64,000 bases of DNA from Hermatobates lingyangjiaoensis (GCA_026182355.1 JAPFBL010001049.1:26533-90532); one strand, 5' to 3'. Positions 18,982-31,967 are shown, numbered from the stretch's first letter. Notes: a model not told the origin generated them from the letters alone. A program made the numbers and translations.

Positions 18982-19945
18982 AAAAGATTTCACATAAACA
19001 CGTGAAACAACAATCAATGATCAAACCACAATAAGAAATGGGAAAACAAGACTAAGATCTTTCAACCGTAACAAGCGGTCTTCGTCAGAGTTAAAAACCC
19101 AACTCAGTTGGGTTTTTGACTCTGACGAAGACCGCTTGTTACGGTTGAAAGATCTTAGTCTTGTTTTCCAATTCTTATTGTGGTTTGATCATTGATAATA
19201 TATATATATTATATATATATTAAGATTTCACATAAACACGTGAAATAACAATCAATGATCAAAACACAATAAGAAAATGGGAAAAACAAGACTAAGATCT
19301 TTCAACCGTAACAAGCGATCTTCGTCAAATGGGATTGAAAACTCAATCAGTTGGGTTTTTTGACTCTGACGAAGACCACTTGTTACGTTGTTGAAAGATC
19401 TTAGTCTTGTTTTCCCATTTTCTTATTGTGATGATCATATTGGTCTATATTGTAAGGAATCATATATATATATTGATAAAAGTATCGACCTTGGAATAGA
19501 AACAAAACTAACAAAAGTTTATCAGGACTCGGCCAGTTCTTCAGGTTCAAATTAAACTCTCATTGCCAACGTTTCGGTCTTTATTTAAAACCTTTTTCAT
19601 GTCCAAAGGCCTATGAAATATGTTTTAAATAAACATCGAAATGTTGGCAATGAGAGTTTAATTTGAACCTGAAGAACTGACCGAGTCCTGATAAACTTTA
19701 GTTTTGTTTCTATTCAACGGTCGATACTTTTATTAATATATATATACTTTTTCGTTGGAAATACGATCACAAACGGACAAAAATAGTTCAATACAGACAA
19801 AGAAACATAGAGAAATCAAAAGAACACACTTACAGTCTCTAATTTTCGGTTTGAACCGTCTTCAGGAGAGATAAGAGAGGGAAACCAAGCCCACTGGTTC
19901 AGAGACAGTTGCAGACCCTCTCTTTTTCGATTCAAACCGAAAATA
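18930..19945. mobile_element. Cluster of PLE palindromes: family 1, family 1, family 2, family 3
   Basis: After (CA)n and (TA)n at 18940-18982 come family 1 palindromes at 18985-19196 and 19220-19440, a family 2 palindrome at 19483-19735 and a family 3 end at 19745-19945, each separated by (TA)n. In the family 3 minus arm (19836-19870) the hammerhead core is complete. Confidence 0.75.
19836..19870 (-). ncRNA. Hammerhead-ribozyme-like motif, PLE family 3
   Basis: Minus strand: CTCTC with UCUC as stem I, CTGAAGA, extra C, GGTT/AACC stem II with loop CA, GAA, the self-complementary AATT, A at the cleavage position, GAGA (pairs with UCUC). An identical intact copy is at 56903-56937. Confidence 0.72.
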
Positions 19946-19986
19946 TATATATATATATATAATATATACGTATATACACATACATA

Positions 19987-20044
<58 letters not shown>

Positions 20045-20446
20045 TTGCACCAGTTCTTCGACGTGGGGAGATCTCTCTCACTTCGTCCTCTCTTCTAGTC
20101 TACTCTCCTGATGAACGAACAACAGTTCGAAATATTGAATTCTGTAAGTGTTCTTTTTATTCTCTTTTCTGTGTCGTGCTTTGTGTAATTTAAAGTTATA
20201 TATATATATTAAATATAATATATATATATATATCAATGATCAAACCACAATAAGAAATGGGAAAACAAGACTAAGATCTTTCAACCGTAACAAGCGGTCT
20301 TCGTCAGAGTCAAAAACCAACCTCAGTTGGGTTTTTGACTCTGACGAAGACCGCTTGTTACGGTTGAAAGATCTTAGTCTTGTTTTCCCATTTCTTATTG
20401 TGGTTTGATCATTGATTGTTGTTTCACGTGTTTATGTGAAATCTTT

Positions 20447-20510
<64 letters not shown>
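19946..20510. mobile_element. (TA)n, PLE family 7 end, family 1 palindrome, (TA)n(GA)n
   Basis: Family 7 on the plus strand at 20045-20200 has an extra AA in CTGATGAACGAAC, so stem II is displaced by two bases. The family 1 palindrome is at 20230-20450. GA repeats end at 20510. Confidence 0.72.
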
Positions 20511-20511
<1 letters not shown>

Positions 20512-21330
20512 ATAGAGAGAGAAAGCTTCTAAATATTCGTGGACCTTTCTTTTTATCTTCTTCCGTTTCCCTCTCTCACTCTTAACTGCTATACATGTAT
20601 TGTTTTGCAATCAATCTGTTTGTGTGTGCTTCGAAATGAGTGAGTGAGTGATTGTTGTGTATTTCTGTTGTTATTATTGAAATCATCTGATAATCAGTTA
20701 AACACTTATAATTAGTGTAATGACTTTGTTTGTTTTGAAAACACTAATTACTTGATAGATAATTAGTCTAATTAAGCTAATTAAAAATATTGTCCAATAG
20801 AAAAGAGTGAAAAAGAAATTATCTTCAATTAACGCATTTCATTAAAATAAAAAGAAATAATTAAATAATAATTGGATGATTAAAGTTTAATATTTTTCAG
20901 CAAGTCATCTATTATTATTAACAAAATTGGATATTATAACATTAATTGATATGTTTATCACAAATATATGAACTTCCCACATTCAAAGATGACTTAATTC
21001 TCTTGTATTTAAAACTTTGTTTTTAGCAGCAAAGTTTTAAATATTGGGAAAAAAACCTAAGAATAAATTAAATATTGTATTTAGGGAAGCTATAGGGAAA
21101 AAATACAATCCTGTGGTACTGTTCAGCTGTAATACCTGAAAGAACAAGATTCATGAAGGCTGTGATTACCCAAGGACTGGGCTGCTGGCCACTCCCCAAA
21201 AACAAACTACTACAACCTGACTGCTACAACCACTTCAAAGAGTTTATCAACAACTGTTTTAAAAACTGTAACATATTATAAATTTATTTAGCAGATACAA
21301 ACAAAGTCATAATAAGTACAAATATATATA
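20511..21330. other. AT-rich DNA, no gene
   Basis: About 800 bases with no recognisable element apart from short AT repeats. The GC-richer patch at 21150-21250 (GGACTGGGCTGCTGGCCAC) has no open frame worth calling. Confidence 0.55.
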
Positions 21331-21334
21331 TATA

Positions 21335-21769
21335 GAAACGATTCTTCGAACTGAATAAACTAGAATTTAAAAAAGAACACATAGAAAGGAAACCACTGAA
21401 CTCACTACTATATTTCGATGTCCTCGTCTTCAGGAAAAGAAGCGAATCGCTCCAAAGGCTGATAAGGACGTCGTTATCAGCCTTTGGAGCGATTCACTTC
21501 TTTTCCTGAAGACGAGGACATCGAAATATAGTAGTGAGTTCAGTGGTTTCCTTTCTATGTGTTCATTTTTAAATTCTAGTTTATATATATATATATTTAT
21601 TTCAATAAAACTTTAAATTACACAAAGCACGACACAGAAAAGAGAATAAAAAGAACACTAACAGAATTCAATATATTTCGAACTGTTGTTCGTCATCAGG
21701 AGAGTAGACTAGAAGAGAGGACGAAGTGAGAGAGATCTCTCCACGTCGAAGAACGGAGCGCGATATATT

Positions 21770-21811
<42 letters not shown>

Positions 21812-22093
21812 TAAGCAGTGACACATAAACAGAAACACAACAAAGACTCACTTTTCAATATTTCGACCGTAATGGCGGTCGTCCTCAGGAGAAGAAGTGA
21901 ATTGACGGAGGGACGACAGTCAACTGTTGTTGTTGTTGACTGTCGTCCCTCCGTCAATTCACTTCTTCTCCTGAGGACGACCGCCATTACGGTCGAAATA
22001 TTGAAAAGTGAGTCTTTGTTGTGTTTCTGTTTATGTGTCACTGCTTATTTTAATTGTTATTTGTCCTGCCGGACCGTTTTTCGTTTATCATGG

Positions 22094-22127
<34 letters not shown>

Positions 22128-22372
22128 CATATATATATTTATATATATGTAATTCTTTATGTATATATATATAGCATTGCTTTAGCCCTCACCCCGTGAG
22201 TTCTTCAGTTGACTGTCGTCCCTCCGTCAATTCACTTCTTCTCCTGAGGACGACCCCCATTACGGTCGAAATATTGAAAAGTGAGTCTTTGTTATGTTTC
22301 AGTTTATGTGTCACTGCTTATTTTAATTGTAATCTGTCCTGCCGGAACGTTTTTCGTTTATCATGGTATATA
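21335..22372. mobile_element. PLE ends: family 6 palindrome, family 7, family 5 palindrome, family 5
   Basis: Family 6 at 21335-21590 has almost perfect arms joined at GGACGTCG near 21467. Family 7 on the minus strand lies at 21605-21765. Family 5 at 21803-22097 has long exact arms joined at (GTT)n near 21925. A single family 5 end follows at 22200-22372. The family 5 core is CTGAGGA, C, GACCG-CCATTA-CGGTC, GAA, ATAT, T. Confidence 0.75.
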
Positions 22373-22392
22373 TATATATATATATATATATA

Positions 22393-22535
22393 TCTGATTG
22401 GCTGATGCAGGACGAAATAAGCTTGAATTGAAGGCTTCTAGCTCTGATCGAAGTCACGTACAGCGGTTCTTCTCTTCCCTGAAGTCATCTCTTATTTGGT
22501 CCTGCATCAACCAATCAGATATTAGAACCAGACCC
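22393..22535. mobile_element. Small element with 28-bp terminal inverted repeats in (TA)n
   Basis: CTGATTGGCTGATGCAGGAC at the left and GTCCTGCATCAACCAATCAG at the right frame about 90 internal bases. It is a MITE-like foldback or a truncated PLE terminal repeat: the CCAATCAG word also occurs in the PLE 5' region at 17180-17250. There is no clear target duplication because TA repeats lie on both sides. Confidence 0.55.
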
Positions 22536-22555
22536 CTCATGTGGATATATATATA

Positions 22556-22718
22556 TGAATCAATGATCAAACCACAATAAGAAATGGGAAAACAAGACTA
22601 AGATCTTGGGTTTTTGACTCTGACGAAGACCGTTTGTTACGGTTGAAAGATCTTAGTCTTGTTTTCCCATTTCTTAATGTGGTTTGATCATTGATTGATA
22701 TTTCACGTGTTTATGAAA

Positions 22719-22764
<46 letters not shown>

Positions 22765-23461
22765 TTTCTCGATGAAAATACGATCCGAAATGGACAAATA
22801 CACTTCAATGTATATATAGAAACATAGAGAAATTAAAATCACAAACTTACAGTCTCTAATTTTCGTTTGAACCGTCTTCAACGGTTCAACGATGGTTGGA
22901 GACCAACAAAGTTGCGACATGTGACAACTTTGTTGGTCTCCAACCGTTTCTGTACCAGTGCGCTTGGTTTCCCTTTCTTATCTCTCCTGAAGACGGTTCA
23001 ACCGTAAATTAAAGACTGTAAGTTTGTGTTTTTAATTTCTCTATGTTTTTTTATGTACATTGAAGTATATATATATATATATATATAGTCATATCGTTAG
23101 CGGACTCTGACGAAGACCGCTTGTTACGGTTGAAAGATCTTAGTCTTATTTTCCCATTTCTTATTGTGGTTTGATCATTGATTGTTATTTCATGTGTTTA
23201 TGTAAAATCTCTTTATATATATATATACGGTATATAACAAACACTTTTTCTTCTTCTCGGAGTTTGGTCAGGGTAAATATATGGAATCACCTTTTTGCCA
23301 ACGTTTCGTCTTTATTTAAGACATCCTAAATACATAAAGAAATACATAAAGACGAAACGTTGGCAAAAAGGTGATTCCATATATTTACCCTGACCAAACT
23401 CCGAGAAGAAGAAAAAGTGTTTGTTAATATTTAGTGGTCAAGAAAACAGTACCGCATGTGG

Positions 23462-23509
<48 letters not shown>

Positions 23510-23722
23510 CATACAAAACTAAAATTTATCGGGACTCTGTCAGTTCTTCAGGTTCAAATTAAACTCTCATTGCCAACGTTTCGGTTTTTATTTAAAACAT
23601 TTTTCATAGGCCTACAAATAAAAACCGAAACGATGGCAATGAGAGTTTAATTTGAACCTGAAGAACTGACCGAGTCCCGATAAATTTTAGTTTTGTTTCT
23701 ATTCCATGGTCGATACTTTTAT

Positions 23723-23735
<13 letters not shown>
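22556..23735. mobile_element. Cluster of PLE ends: family 1, 3, 1, an extra palindrome, family 2
   Basis: Family 1 with a shortened left arm lies at 22556-22712. The family 3 palindrome at 22760-23070 is joined at ACAAAGTTGCGACATGTGAC. A family 1 half lies at 23100-23215. Bases 23240-23440 form a very clean palindrome (TTTGGTCAGGGTAAATATAT, TGCCAACGTTTCGTC and complements). The family 2 palindrome is at 23515-23735. (TA)n separates all of them. Confidence 0.72.
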
Positions 23736-23794
<59 letters not shown>

Positions 23795-24525
23795 GTGGAT
23801 TAATATTGGAAAGTTTACAAGACATCGCCCTTGGATCAGGGAACATTTTGGGAAATTAAGGTCTGGTAGTTGAACTCACCTACTACCTGTTTTGATCGCT
23901 GTGTACCATAACTTTTCAGTCATAACACAAATAAATCAAATCAGGCCGATGATTTAACGTGTTGTTCTTTCGTCAACCCCACGTCTCCCCCCCCCCCCCC
24001 AAAGTTTAGCCACAAAAACTTGAGGGTGTCCAAGGTGGACCTCGTGGAGGCGGGCACCACGATGCTACGTCGCGCATTTGACCAATCAATTTACTCGCGC
24101 AATTGATCCTGGTTTCGAATCCCAAAAACGGTTGCATTAATGCTGGCTACCGGTATATAAATAACTCTTACCTCGCTTATCAGCATATAACTTCGGTTAA
24201 ACAAATAACAATTAGACCAATTTATTTTATTTTTTTTTTTATCTTATTTAAGAAGAGGGAAGGTCTTCTTTATCCTCCCTACATCGTGTATGTCACCCTT
24301 CATAAAGACCTAAAAAAATTCCATTCATCCAAAACCTTGCCTCTGATCGTTATAAGTCATTTCACAACAACCTTTCCTCTCACCCAAATCCATTTGTACG
24401 AATCCTTGCTTCCTCCTCACCTTCCCAGTACCCACCCAAAGACGACTCAAGAGAAAATGGCCCAGGGATCTGCTATTACAAAAATATACTTTAAAAAAAA
24501 AAAAACAAAGTGAGAAGTTGAACCA
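23736..24525. other. (TA)n(GA)n and moderately complex DNA, no clear gene
   Basis: Microsatellite to 23793. The block 24030-24125 contains TGGTTTCGAATCCCA, which resembles a Pol III B box, and GACCTCGTGGAGGCGGGC upstream, so a degraded tRNA-like SINE is possible. The 136-codon frame at 24103-24513 is low-complexity and matches nothing I know. Confidence 0.4.
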
Positions 24526-24952
24526 GTGGGTTTCATTCTTTGCTCATATGCATCCATGTCATTGTGTAATCTATTGCTACATATGCCTATTACGCATAAT
24601 ATGATGTCTGACCAGCACCTACACGCTGACAGTTTAAGGACTACCCTTATCCTTGTGGATTTGGTCGTCCCCCTCCGAAGAGGGAAGTACCCATTCCCCC
24701 GGGCCAGGGCTCATTAAGAATGAGTACCAGTATAGGAGCATTTGCCAATAAATGCTCCCACCCACTGGTGAGGGCCGGAGGTCTAGCTCCTCCTAGGTGT
24801 TATGCAGACACCCACGCGAGAAGATACTACTTCTCACACAGCGACACATCACATACGATCACTTGTGTCTACTCTACCTGAGTAAGGAAGGTATTATGTT
24901 ACGCATAATATGCGTAGTTGTGTATTTGTAAATAAAGATGATAAAAAAAACC
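24526..24952 (+). mobile_element. Probable LINE 3' end with AATAAA and A-rich tail
   Basis: GC-richer sequence (CCCCTCCGAAGAGGGAAGTA, CCCGGGCCAGGGCTCATTAA, CACTGGTGAGGGCCGGAGG) ends with GTAAATAAAGATGATAAAAA. A polyadenylation signal followed by an A-rich tail is the usual end of non-LTR elements. The short open frame ending at 24717 may be the last part of ORF2, but I cannot identify its domain. Copy B: 40847-41273. Confidence 0.5.
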
Positions 24953-25571
24953 AAAAAACATCGTGTATGTACTGTCTAAGACTCCCATGCGTGTGGCCCT
25001 TTAAACGTATTCGGGTTATAGTTGATTGTGCCTTGCTGTCTGTTTTCAATTCCAACTGGATCCTTTCTCATCAGTAGAATAGACAAACCTCCAACAGTCA
25101 TCTTCTACCTGGCTAATCTGGGGTACGTCTGCTTCTTCTGTAACAAGGGTGACTTTCGAAATGTAACAGAAACATACAACATGAACTCTAACCAGATAAT
25201 GGATTCTAATAATATAGCATATATTTTTTTTTTTACTTTCTCATTGTATTCCTGTTTCCTTATTCATTTATTATTGTTTATTATTATATATTGTATTCAT
25301 TTAATTTGTATCTATTCGTTTATATGTTTTATATTTAGAAATTATATATAACAATTGCTTATATTCTATTTATATTATATAAAATTAATTTCCTTATTTT
25401 TCACTTTGCATTATTTAATTTTATTGGGAATTTCTCGTTTTTATCTTATAATACCTTTTTTTGAACATTTTATGTTATCTTCTTAATTCTTACTTTGTTA
25501 CCTCTTTGATGACATATATTGAAAGGCTTCAGAGCATTTTTTCCATTGTTTTTTTTTCTCCTTGTGCTTTA

Positions 25572-25609
<38 letters not shown>

Positions 25610-25640
25610 AACGTAAGTATCATTTGTTATGTGAAATGTA
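24953..25640. other. T-rich and AT-rich DNA, no gene
   Basis: Includes a 109-codon frame at 25022-25351 that is hydrophobic because of poly(T)-rich sequence; I do not consider it a gene. (TA)n at 25578-25607. Confidence 0.5.
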
Positions 25641-25644
25641 GTAT

Positions 25645-25893
25645 ATATATATCAATGATCAAACAACAATATGAAATATGAAAACAAGACTAACATCTTT
25701 CAACCGTAACAAGCAGTCTTCGTCAAAGTGGAAAACCCAACTGAAACAAAAACCCATTGTTTTAGTTGGGTTTTAAACTCTGATGAAGACTGCTTGTTAA
25801 GGTTAAAGATCTTAGCCTTGTTTTCGTATTTCATATTTTCGTTTCATCATTAATTGTTAATTCCATGTGATTAATATATTATATAAATATATA

Positions 25894-25932
<39 letters not shown>

Positions 25933-26045
25933 CACATGAAAGAGAAAAAACAAATAAAGACACACACAAAAGACTCACAACGATATTTCGACAGTCGTCG
26001 TCATCGGGTAGAAGTAGTCCCTTTGAGTAGCTGAATATATATATA
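25645..26045. mobile_element. Diverged PLE family 1 palindrome and a further PLE end
   Basis: The family 1 variant at 25650-25865 has GAAGACTGCTTGTTAAGG. After (TA)n, 25928-26035 on the minus strand reads CGATGACGACGACTGTCGAAATATCG, a hammerhead-type core with C-T changed to C-G at its start. This looks like one more terminal family. Confidence 0.65.
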
Positions 26046-26049
26046 TATA

Positions 26050-28440
26050 TATATATATTTTCTATGGGTTGTCCGGGGAAAGGAATATGATTCGATGCGA
26101 TGTTGACCAATGGGAGTAGAGTTACAGGTCCAAGCGTAAGGTCCCAGTTGCCCGCTGCTCAGCAAAAAGCCTTTGCGTTCTGCCAATAGGTATAGAGGTT
26201 GCACAGTCCCTCTGTGTTAAATGATGTTTGGCAGAAAACATTAGCCTCACTTTACAGTGAACTCCTGTTCCCTTTCTATTTTTGATTTTTGTGGTGGTTG
26301 GGTGTTGTTTACTATTTTCTGTTACGGATATTGCTGGATATTTAAATGATACTCTCGGTTGTTTACTGCGAAAAGCCGCCTTCATCTTCATGCCAACAGG
26401 GGTAGAGGTTGCACAGTCCCCTCTTGATTATTAGAGATGTTGACACTGGAATCCAACTTCTTCTCGTAGAAACATCTTCAAGTTGTAGGTTTTGTATATT
26501 GTTCTCTTCGGTTTCTTATGTTCATGTTTTTTTCTTCATTGAATGTTATTGCTGCTATTGATGGGGGGCTGGTAGGTGATGAAAAGTTCTGCACTGTTGA
26601 CCTGTGGGGTATTTGCGACATGCTTCACCATTCTCTGGTTATCTTCAGGCAAGGAAATGGCCCAGACGTTGGTCCTTATATACAGTTTTCTATGGGTTGT
26701 CCGGGGAAAGGAATATGATTCGATGCGATGTTTGACCAATGGGAGTAGAGTTACAGGTCCAAGCGTAAGGTCCCAGTTGCCCGCTGCTCAGCAAAAAGCC
26801 TTTGCGTTTCTGCCAATAGGTATAGAGGTTGCACAGTCCCTCTGTGTTAAATGATGTTTGGCAGAAAACATTAGCCTCACTTTACAGTGAACTCCTGTTC
26901 CCTTTCTATTTTTGATTTTTGTGGTGGTTGGGTGTTGTTTACTATTTTCTGTTACGGATATTGCTGGATATTTAAATGATACTCTCGGTTGTTTACTGCG
27001 AAAAGCCGCCTTCATCTTCATGCCAACAGGGGTAGAGGTTGCACAGTCCCTCTTGATTATTAAGAGATGTTGACACTGGAATCCAACTTCTTCTCGTAGA
27101 AACATCTTCAAGTTGTAGGTTTTGTATATTGTTCTCTTCGGTTTCTATGTTCATGTTTTTTCTTCAGTTGAATGTTATTGCTGCTATTGATGGGTGGCTG
27201 GTAGGTGATGAAAAGTTCTGCACGTGACCCTGTTGACCCATCAATAGCAGCAATAACATTCAACACCCATCAATAGCAAGCAATAACATTCAACTGCAGC
27301 CAACCAGTCAACAGTAGCAAACCTTTCCTCACCTACCAGCCACCATCAATAGCAGCAATAACATTCAACTGAAGAAAAACATGAACATACAAACCGAAGA
27401 GAACAATATACAAAACCTACAACTTGAAGATGTTTCTACGAGAAGAAGTGGATTCCAGTGTCAACATCTCTAATAATCAAGAGGGACTGGTGCAACCTCT
27501 ACCCCTGTTGGCATGAAGATGAAGGCGGCTTTTCGCAGTAAACAACCGAGAGTATCATTTAAATATCCAGCAATATCCGTAACAGAAAATAGTAAACAAC
27601 ACCCAACCACCACAAAAATCAAAATAGAAAGGGAACAGGAGTTCACTGTAAAGTGAGGCTAATGTTTTCTGCCACACATCATTTAACACAGAGGGACTGT
27701 GCAACCTCTATACCTATTGGCAGAACGCAAAGCTTTTTGCTGAGCAGCGGCAACTGGACCTTACGCTTGGACTGTAACTCTACTCCCATTGGTCAACATC
27801 GCATCGAATCATATTCCTTTCCCGGACAACCCATAGAAAACGTATATAAGGACCAACGTCTGGGCCATTTCCTTGCCTGAAGATAACCAGAGAATGGTTG
27901 AAACATGTCTCAAATACCACCACCAGGTCAACAGTGCAGAACTTTTCATCACCTACCAGCCACCATCAATAGCAGCAATAACATTCAACTGAAGAAAAAA
28001 CATGAACATAAGAAACCGAAGAGAACAATATACAAAACCTACAACTTGAAGATGTTTCTACGAGAAGAAGTTGGATTCCAGTGTCAACATCTCTTAATAA
28101 TCAAGAGGGACTGTGCAACCTCTACCCCTGTTGGCATGAAGATGAAGGCGGCTTTTCGCAGTAAACAACCGAGAGTATCATTTAAATATCCAGCAATATC
28201 CGTAACAGAAAATAGTAAACAACACCCAACCACCACAAAAATCAAAAATAGAAAGGGAACAGGAGTTCACTGTAAAGTGAGGCTAATGTTTTCTGCCAAA
28301 CATCATTTAACACAGAGGGACTGTGCAACCTCTATACCTATTGGCAGAACGCAAAGGCTTTTTGCTGAGCAGCGGGCAACTGGGACCTTACGCTTGGACC
28401 TGTAACTCTACTCCCATTGGTCAACATCGCATCGAATCAT
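26050..28440. mobile_element. Left-left-right-right array of a 0.6-kb PLE-like terminal repeat (family 12)
   Basis: Two minus-strand units (about 26060-26580 and 26690-27225) face two plus-strand units (about 27300-27840 and 27850-28440). A unit holds ATTGGTCAACATCGCATCG, a TATATAAGGACC box, GGGCCATTTCCTTGCCTGAAG, AACCA-loop-TGGTT, GAAACATGTC, then AGAGGGACTGTGCAACCTC twice. The end of each unit runs into the start of the next, as expected for tandem PLE terminal repeats. The hammerhead core is complete in consensus, but each copy has one defect: 1.1 base changed at 27910, GAAG at 26625. The 166-codon frame at 27905-28405 lies in the repeat and matches no family I know. Confidence 0.65.
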
Positions 28441-29007
28441 ATATATATATATATATATGAACGTATAAGCCACAAGGAAAAGTAAAAAAAAACAGAAAAT
28501 TTCTGTGTTTTTTTTTACTTTTCCTTGTGGCTTATACGTTCATTAGTTTCATCACGTGTTTATTGTGATTATATAGTATATATATATATAAGTGTGAGTA
28601 TCACGTGTTTATTTGAAATATTGTATATACTCGTATATATATATATACTAAACTAAAGTTTATCGGGACTCAGTCAGTTCTTCAGGTTCAAATTAAACTC
28701 TCATTGCCAACGTTTCGGTTTTTATTTAAAACCTCTTTCATAGGCAGAAGTATAAATTTTGAAAGAGAAAAACGAAGTATTACATTACAAATTATTTTAC
28801 AAAGAAAAATAATTTGTAATGTAATACTTAGTTTTTCTTTTTCAAAATGTATACTTCTACCTATGAAAAAGGTTTTAAATTAAGACCGAAACGTTGGTAA
28901 TGAGAGTTTAATTTGAACCTTAAGAACTGACCGAGTCCCGATAAACTTTAGTTTTGTTTCTATTCCACGGTCGATACTTTTATCAACATATATATATATA
29001 TATATAT
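28441..29007. mobile_element. Short palindrome and PLE family 2 palindrome
   Basis: Bases 28455-28545 form a hairpin (GAACGTATAAGCCACAAGG and complement). Family 2 at 28650-28985 has arms joined near 28800 in AATAATTTGTAATG, including the subterminal sequence GTAATACTTAG also present at 5780. It ends in the (TA)n that closes copy A. Confidence 0.7.
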
Positions 29008-29016
29008 CGCGGGTTT

Positions 29017-29166
29017 TTTCTGATGGATTTCCTTGTGGTAGGAGATAGCGTATGGAACAGCTGTCCAAAATTCATTTTATTCACTTATTTTACACTGATG
29101 CTTACTATTAACGATTTACGATTACACTTAACTATATAAAACGACAGCTTTCGGTCCTTCAGAAGG

Positions 29167-29206
<40 letters not shown>

Positions 29207-29611
29207 TCTGCCTGTAGAGCAACTCGTTTCTACATTCCTGATGACGAGGACATCAAAATATATTACTGAGTTTCTGTTTCATTTCTGTGTGTTCATTGTG
29301 TCAATATTGTTTATATAATATATATATATATGATAAAAGATCGACCGTGGAATAGAAACACAAAACTAACATATATCGGGACTCGGTCAGTTCTTCAGGT
29401 TCAAATTAAACTCTCATTGCCAACGTTTCTGTTTTAATTTAAAACCTTTGGCATTTTAAAAACGTTGGCATTGAGAGTTTAATTTGAACCTGAAGAACTG
29501 ACCGAGTCCCGATAAAAAGGTTTTAAATAAAAACCGAAACGTTAGCAATGAGAGTTTTATTTGAACCTGAAGAACTGATAGAGTCCCGATAAATTTTAGT
29601 TTTGTATATAT

Positions 29612-29657
<46 letters not shown>

Positions 29658-30544
29658 AGAGAGAGAGAGAGAGAAGAATAAATATAGAGAGTCTAGAATA
29701 AACCCGTATTAACTGTCGCAACAGATTTATACAGCGCCGTCCATTAAGACACCAGTGTTGCCAATATATATATATATATTATATATATATATAAATAGCC
29801 ATTACAACTCACTTCCTGTAGCAGTCTTGCCAACCTTCATTCCAGTAATTTCATTTATTTATACCAGTATCTTTCAATATAGAATTTTTTTTTCTTTTCT
29901 TAATACATTTAATACATTAATACGAAATGATTTACGGCTCATAATTTATTTATAATATCAAGGTGTTGCCTTATTTTTTTTTTATATCTTCAATTTAATT
30001 TTGATTTATATTTCTTTTTATATTGAGATACTTATTTTAGATTTACTGGTTTTTTTTTTTTTTTAGAGTAAAAATAGATTTCTAAGGATAATGGATTTAT
30101 AGATTTATAAATTTCGTGAAATAACTATTTTAGAATGGAATGACATTAACAAATTAAAGCCTGATAATTCTTCTACTTGCCTCAATGAACAGATTCCCAA
30201 GTGTACAACTTTTCTTAATTTATTTATTAAAAAAAAAAAAAAAAAAAATGTTCTATTTTCTCCGTATTCTTATATTTGTTTATATTTCGTTATAGTTCTG
30301 TGTGTTATATTTTCAATATGTTTCCTACACTTTAGTCTTAGAGCAAATGTAAAGGCTCGGCCTAACCTTTAGGAAAAAAAAATAATGAAATGTACTTGCC
30401 TTCTAATATAAAACAGATGTACCCCATACCCTCACCCACGTCCATCCTATTCCCAGTCAGTTGTACCACAGACACTCACCCTTAGATTGGTATTCTCTTC
30501 CTTATTTCATTTTATTTTTATTTTGTACTATATTTACTGTATAA
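29017..30544. mobile_element. Copy B of the PLE-like end, families 6 and 2, and AT-rich DNA
   Basis: Corresponds to 12721-14250. The TA tract near 29618-29652 is longer and uninterrupted here, whereas copy A has TATAAATATAAT. There is no gene. Confidence 0.75.
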
Positions 30545-30996
30545 CAGTATTTCCCAAAGTGGGCGGTACCACCCCCCTGGGGGCGGTGCTTTGATATCGA
30601 TGGGCGCTAATGCAAAAAGGAGCGGGGAATCTATTTCCATAAATTGAAAATGATCATGCAATATAATTTCTAAATTTAAGTGAAAACACGATATGTAAAC
30701 TTCTAGGAAACAGTTTCTTAAAATTATTTGTTTTTGATAATTCATTTTTATGTTAAAAGTATATTCTCACCTAAGTTTCTTTTATTGTTTATTAATTCTT
30801 TTGCATAAATATGCTATGAAATAATACATCTATTGAATTGTAAATAAATATTCGATTTGTAATTATTTTAATTTAATTACTAAAATGTTACTCATTTGGT
30901 TATTTAGTCTAGGTATCTGATTATTATTCAAGGGTTTTGAGTTATAGGTTTATGGACCCAAGGGGGCGGTCACTCGAAATAGTTTCGGAAACACTG
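30545..30996. mobile_element. hAT-type MITE, copy B
   Basis: Identical in layout to 14251-14702, including the same flanking octamers CTGTATAA and CTATATAC. It was therefore copied with the block and is not a separate insertion. Confidence 0.75.
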
Positions 30997-31038
30997 CTAT
31001 ATACTATAGATCACTCTGTGGTGTCAATGTATTTTTTA

Positions 31039-31967
31039 GTTAATGCCTGAAGAAGAACACTACGTGTTCGAAACGCGTTCTTTATACCATTAAATTTTTA
31101 TATATAGAGACCATTTCATTAACTTTTTAACCTACAATGAGATTTCTTAGGTAAAATGGATAAACCAACAAAAGTCACCACACAAATGAAGTTTTATTCA
31201 ACGCGTTTCGAACACTTTGTGTTCATCATCAGGAAGACACTATAATACAAATTATATCTAATTAGTTACAAAAATTAGAGTGAAATAATAAAATTCAATT
31301 AAAAGAATTCAAGACATACCCAAGGATGTGGTACTGACGGGTTGGTCCAGTGAACACAACTAGTACGAAACAGATCCGTTGCGAAAGAGTGGGGATAGAC
31401 ATTTAGGAGATAAGGGACAAAGTGTTCGAAACGCGTTGAATAAAACTTCATTTGTGTGGAAACTTTTGTTAGTTTATCCATTTTACCTCAGAATGAGTAA
31501 ATACCACACAATTACGGATTGCACAACTAATGATTTACAATGAGATTTATAAGGAAGTTAACTATAATGTATTTGTTTATACTGGAGTATAAATACAATG
31601 GATTTCCCCGTTAGTTTATCATTTATTACATACAAATAAAACAATCATGTCGAGTGTTTATGTTACAATTAAAAATGACACGCAGTACATCATCGGCATG
31701 TTTCTATTTCCTCTAATTATTCATCTGATGATGATGAATGACAAGTAAAATATCATCATTCATCTCAACCCCCCCCCCCTCCACTTAACATTAAAAATAA
31801 CTTATAGAAAAATGTAGGGTTTTCTTTAAGCATTCATTTATATCAAACATAGTGCAAAAACTTATTTCATTATATTTTTTTTTCTATTCTTCCATTATTT
31901 GTGACTCTCATATAGTCACTATATAGACGTATATCGTATAAATATATATATACTATATATATATAGT

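Larger units (their letters stand above)
12721..29007 (+). repeat. 16.3-kb direct duplication, copy A
   Basis: From TTTCTGATGGATTTCC at 12721 the sequence is repeated almost base for base from about 29017, with an offset that drifts from 16294 to 16342 because of small insertions and deletions. Differences are mostly in TA, CA and homopolymer lengths plus a few patches (for example near 15974-16045). Copy A ends in (TA)n after TTTTATCAACATAT near 29007. It may be a very recent tandem duplication or an assembly artefact. Confidence 0.95.

Noticed and set aside
24103..24513. 136-codon frame present in both 16.3-kb blocks
   Set aside because: Both copies are the same duplicated DNA, so conservation means nothing; composition is AT-driven and no domain is visible.
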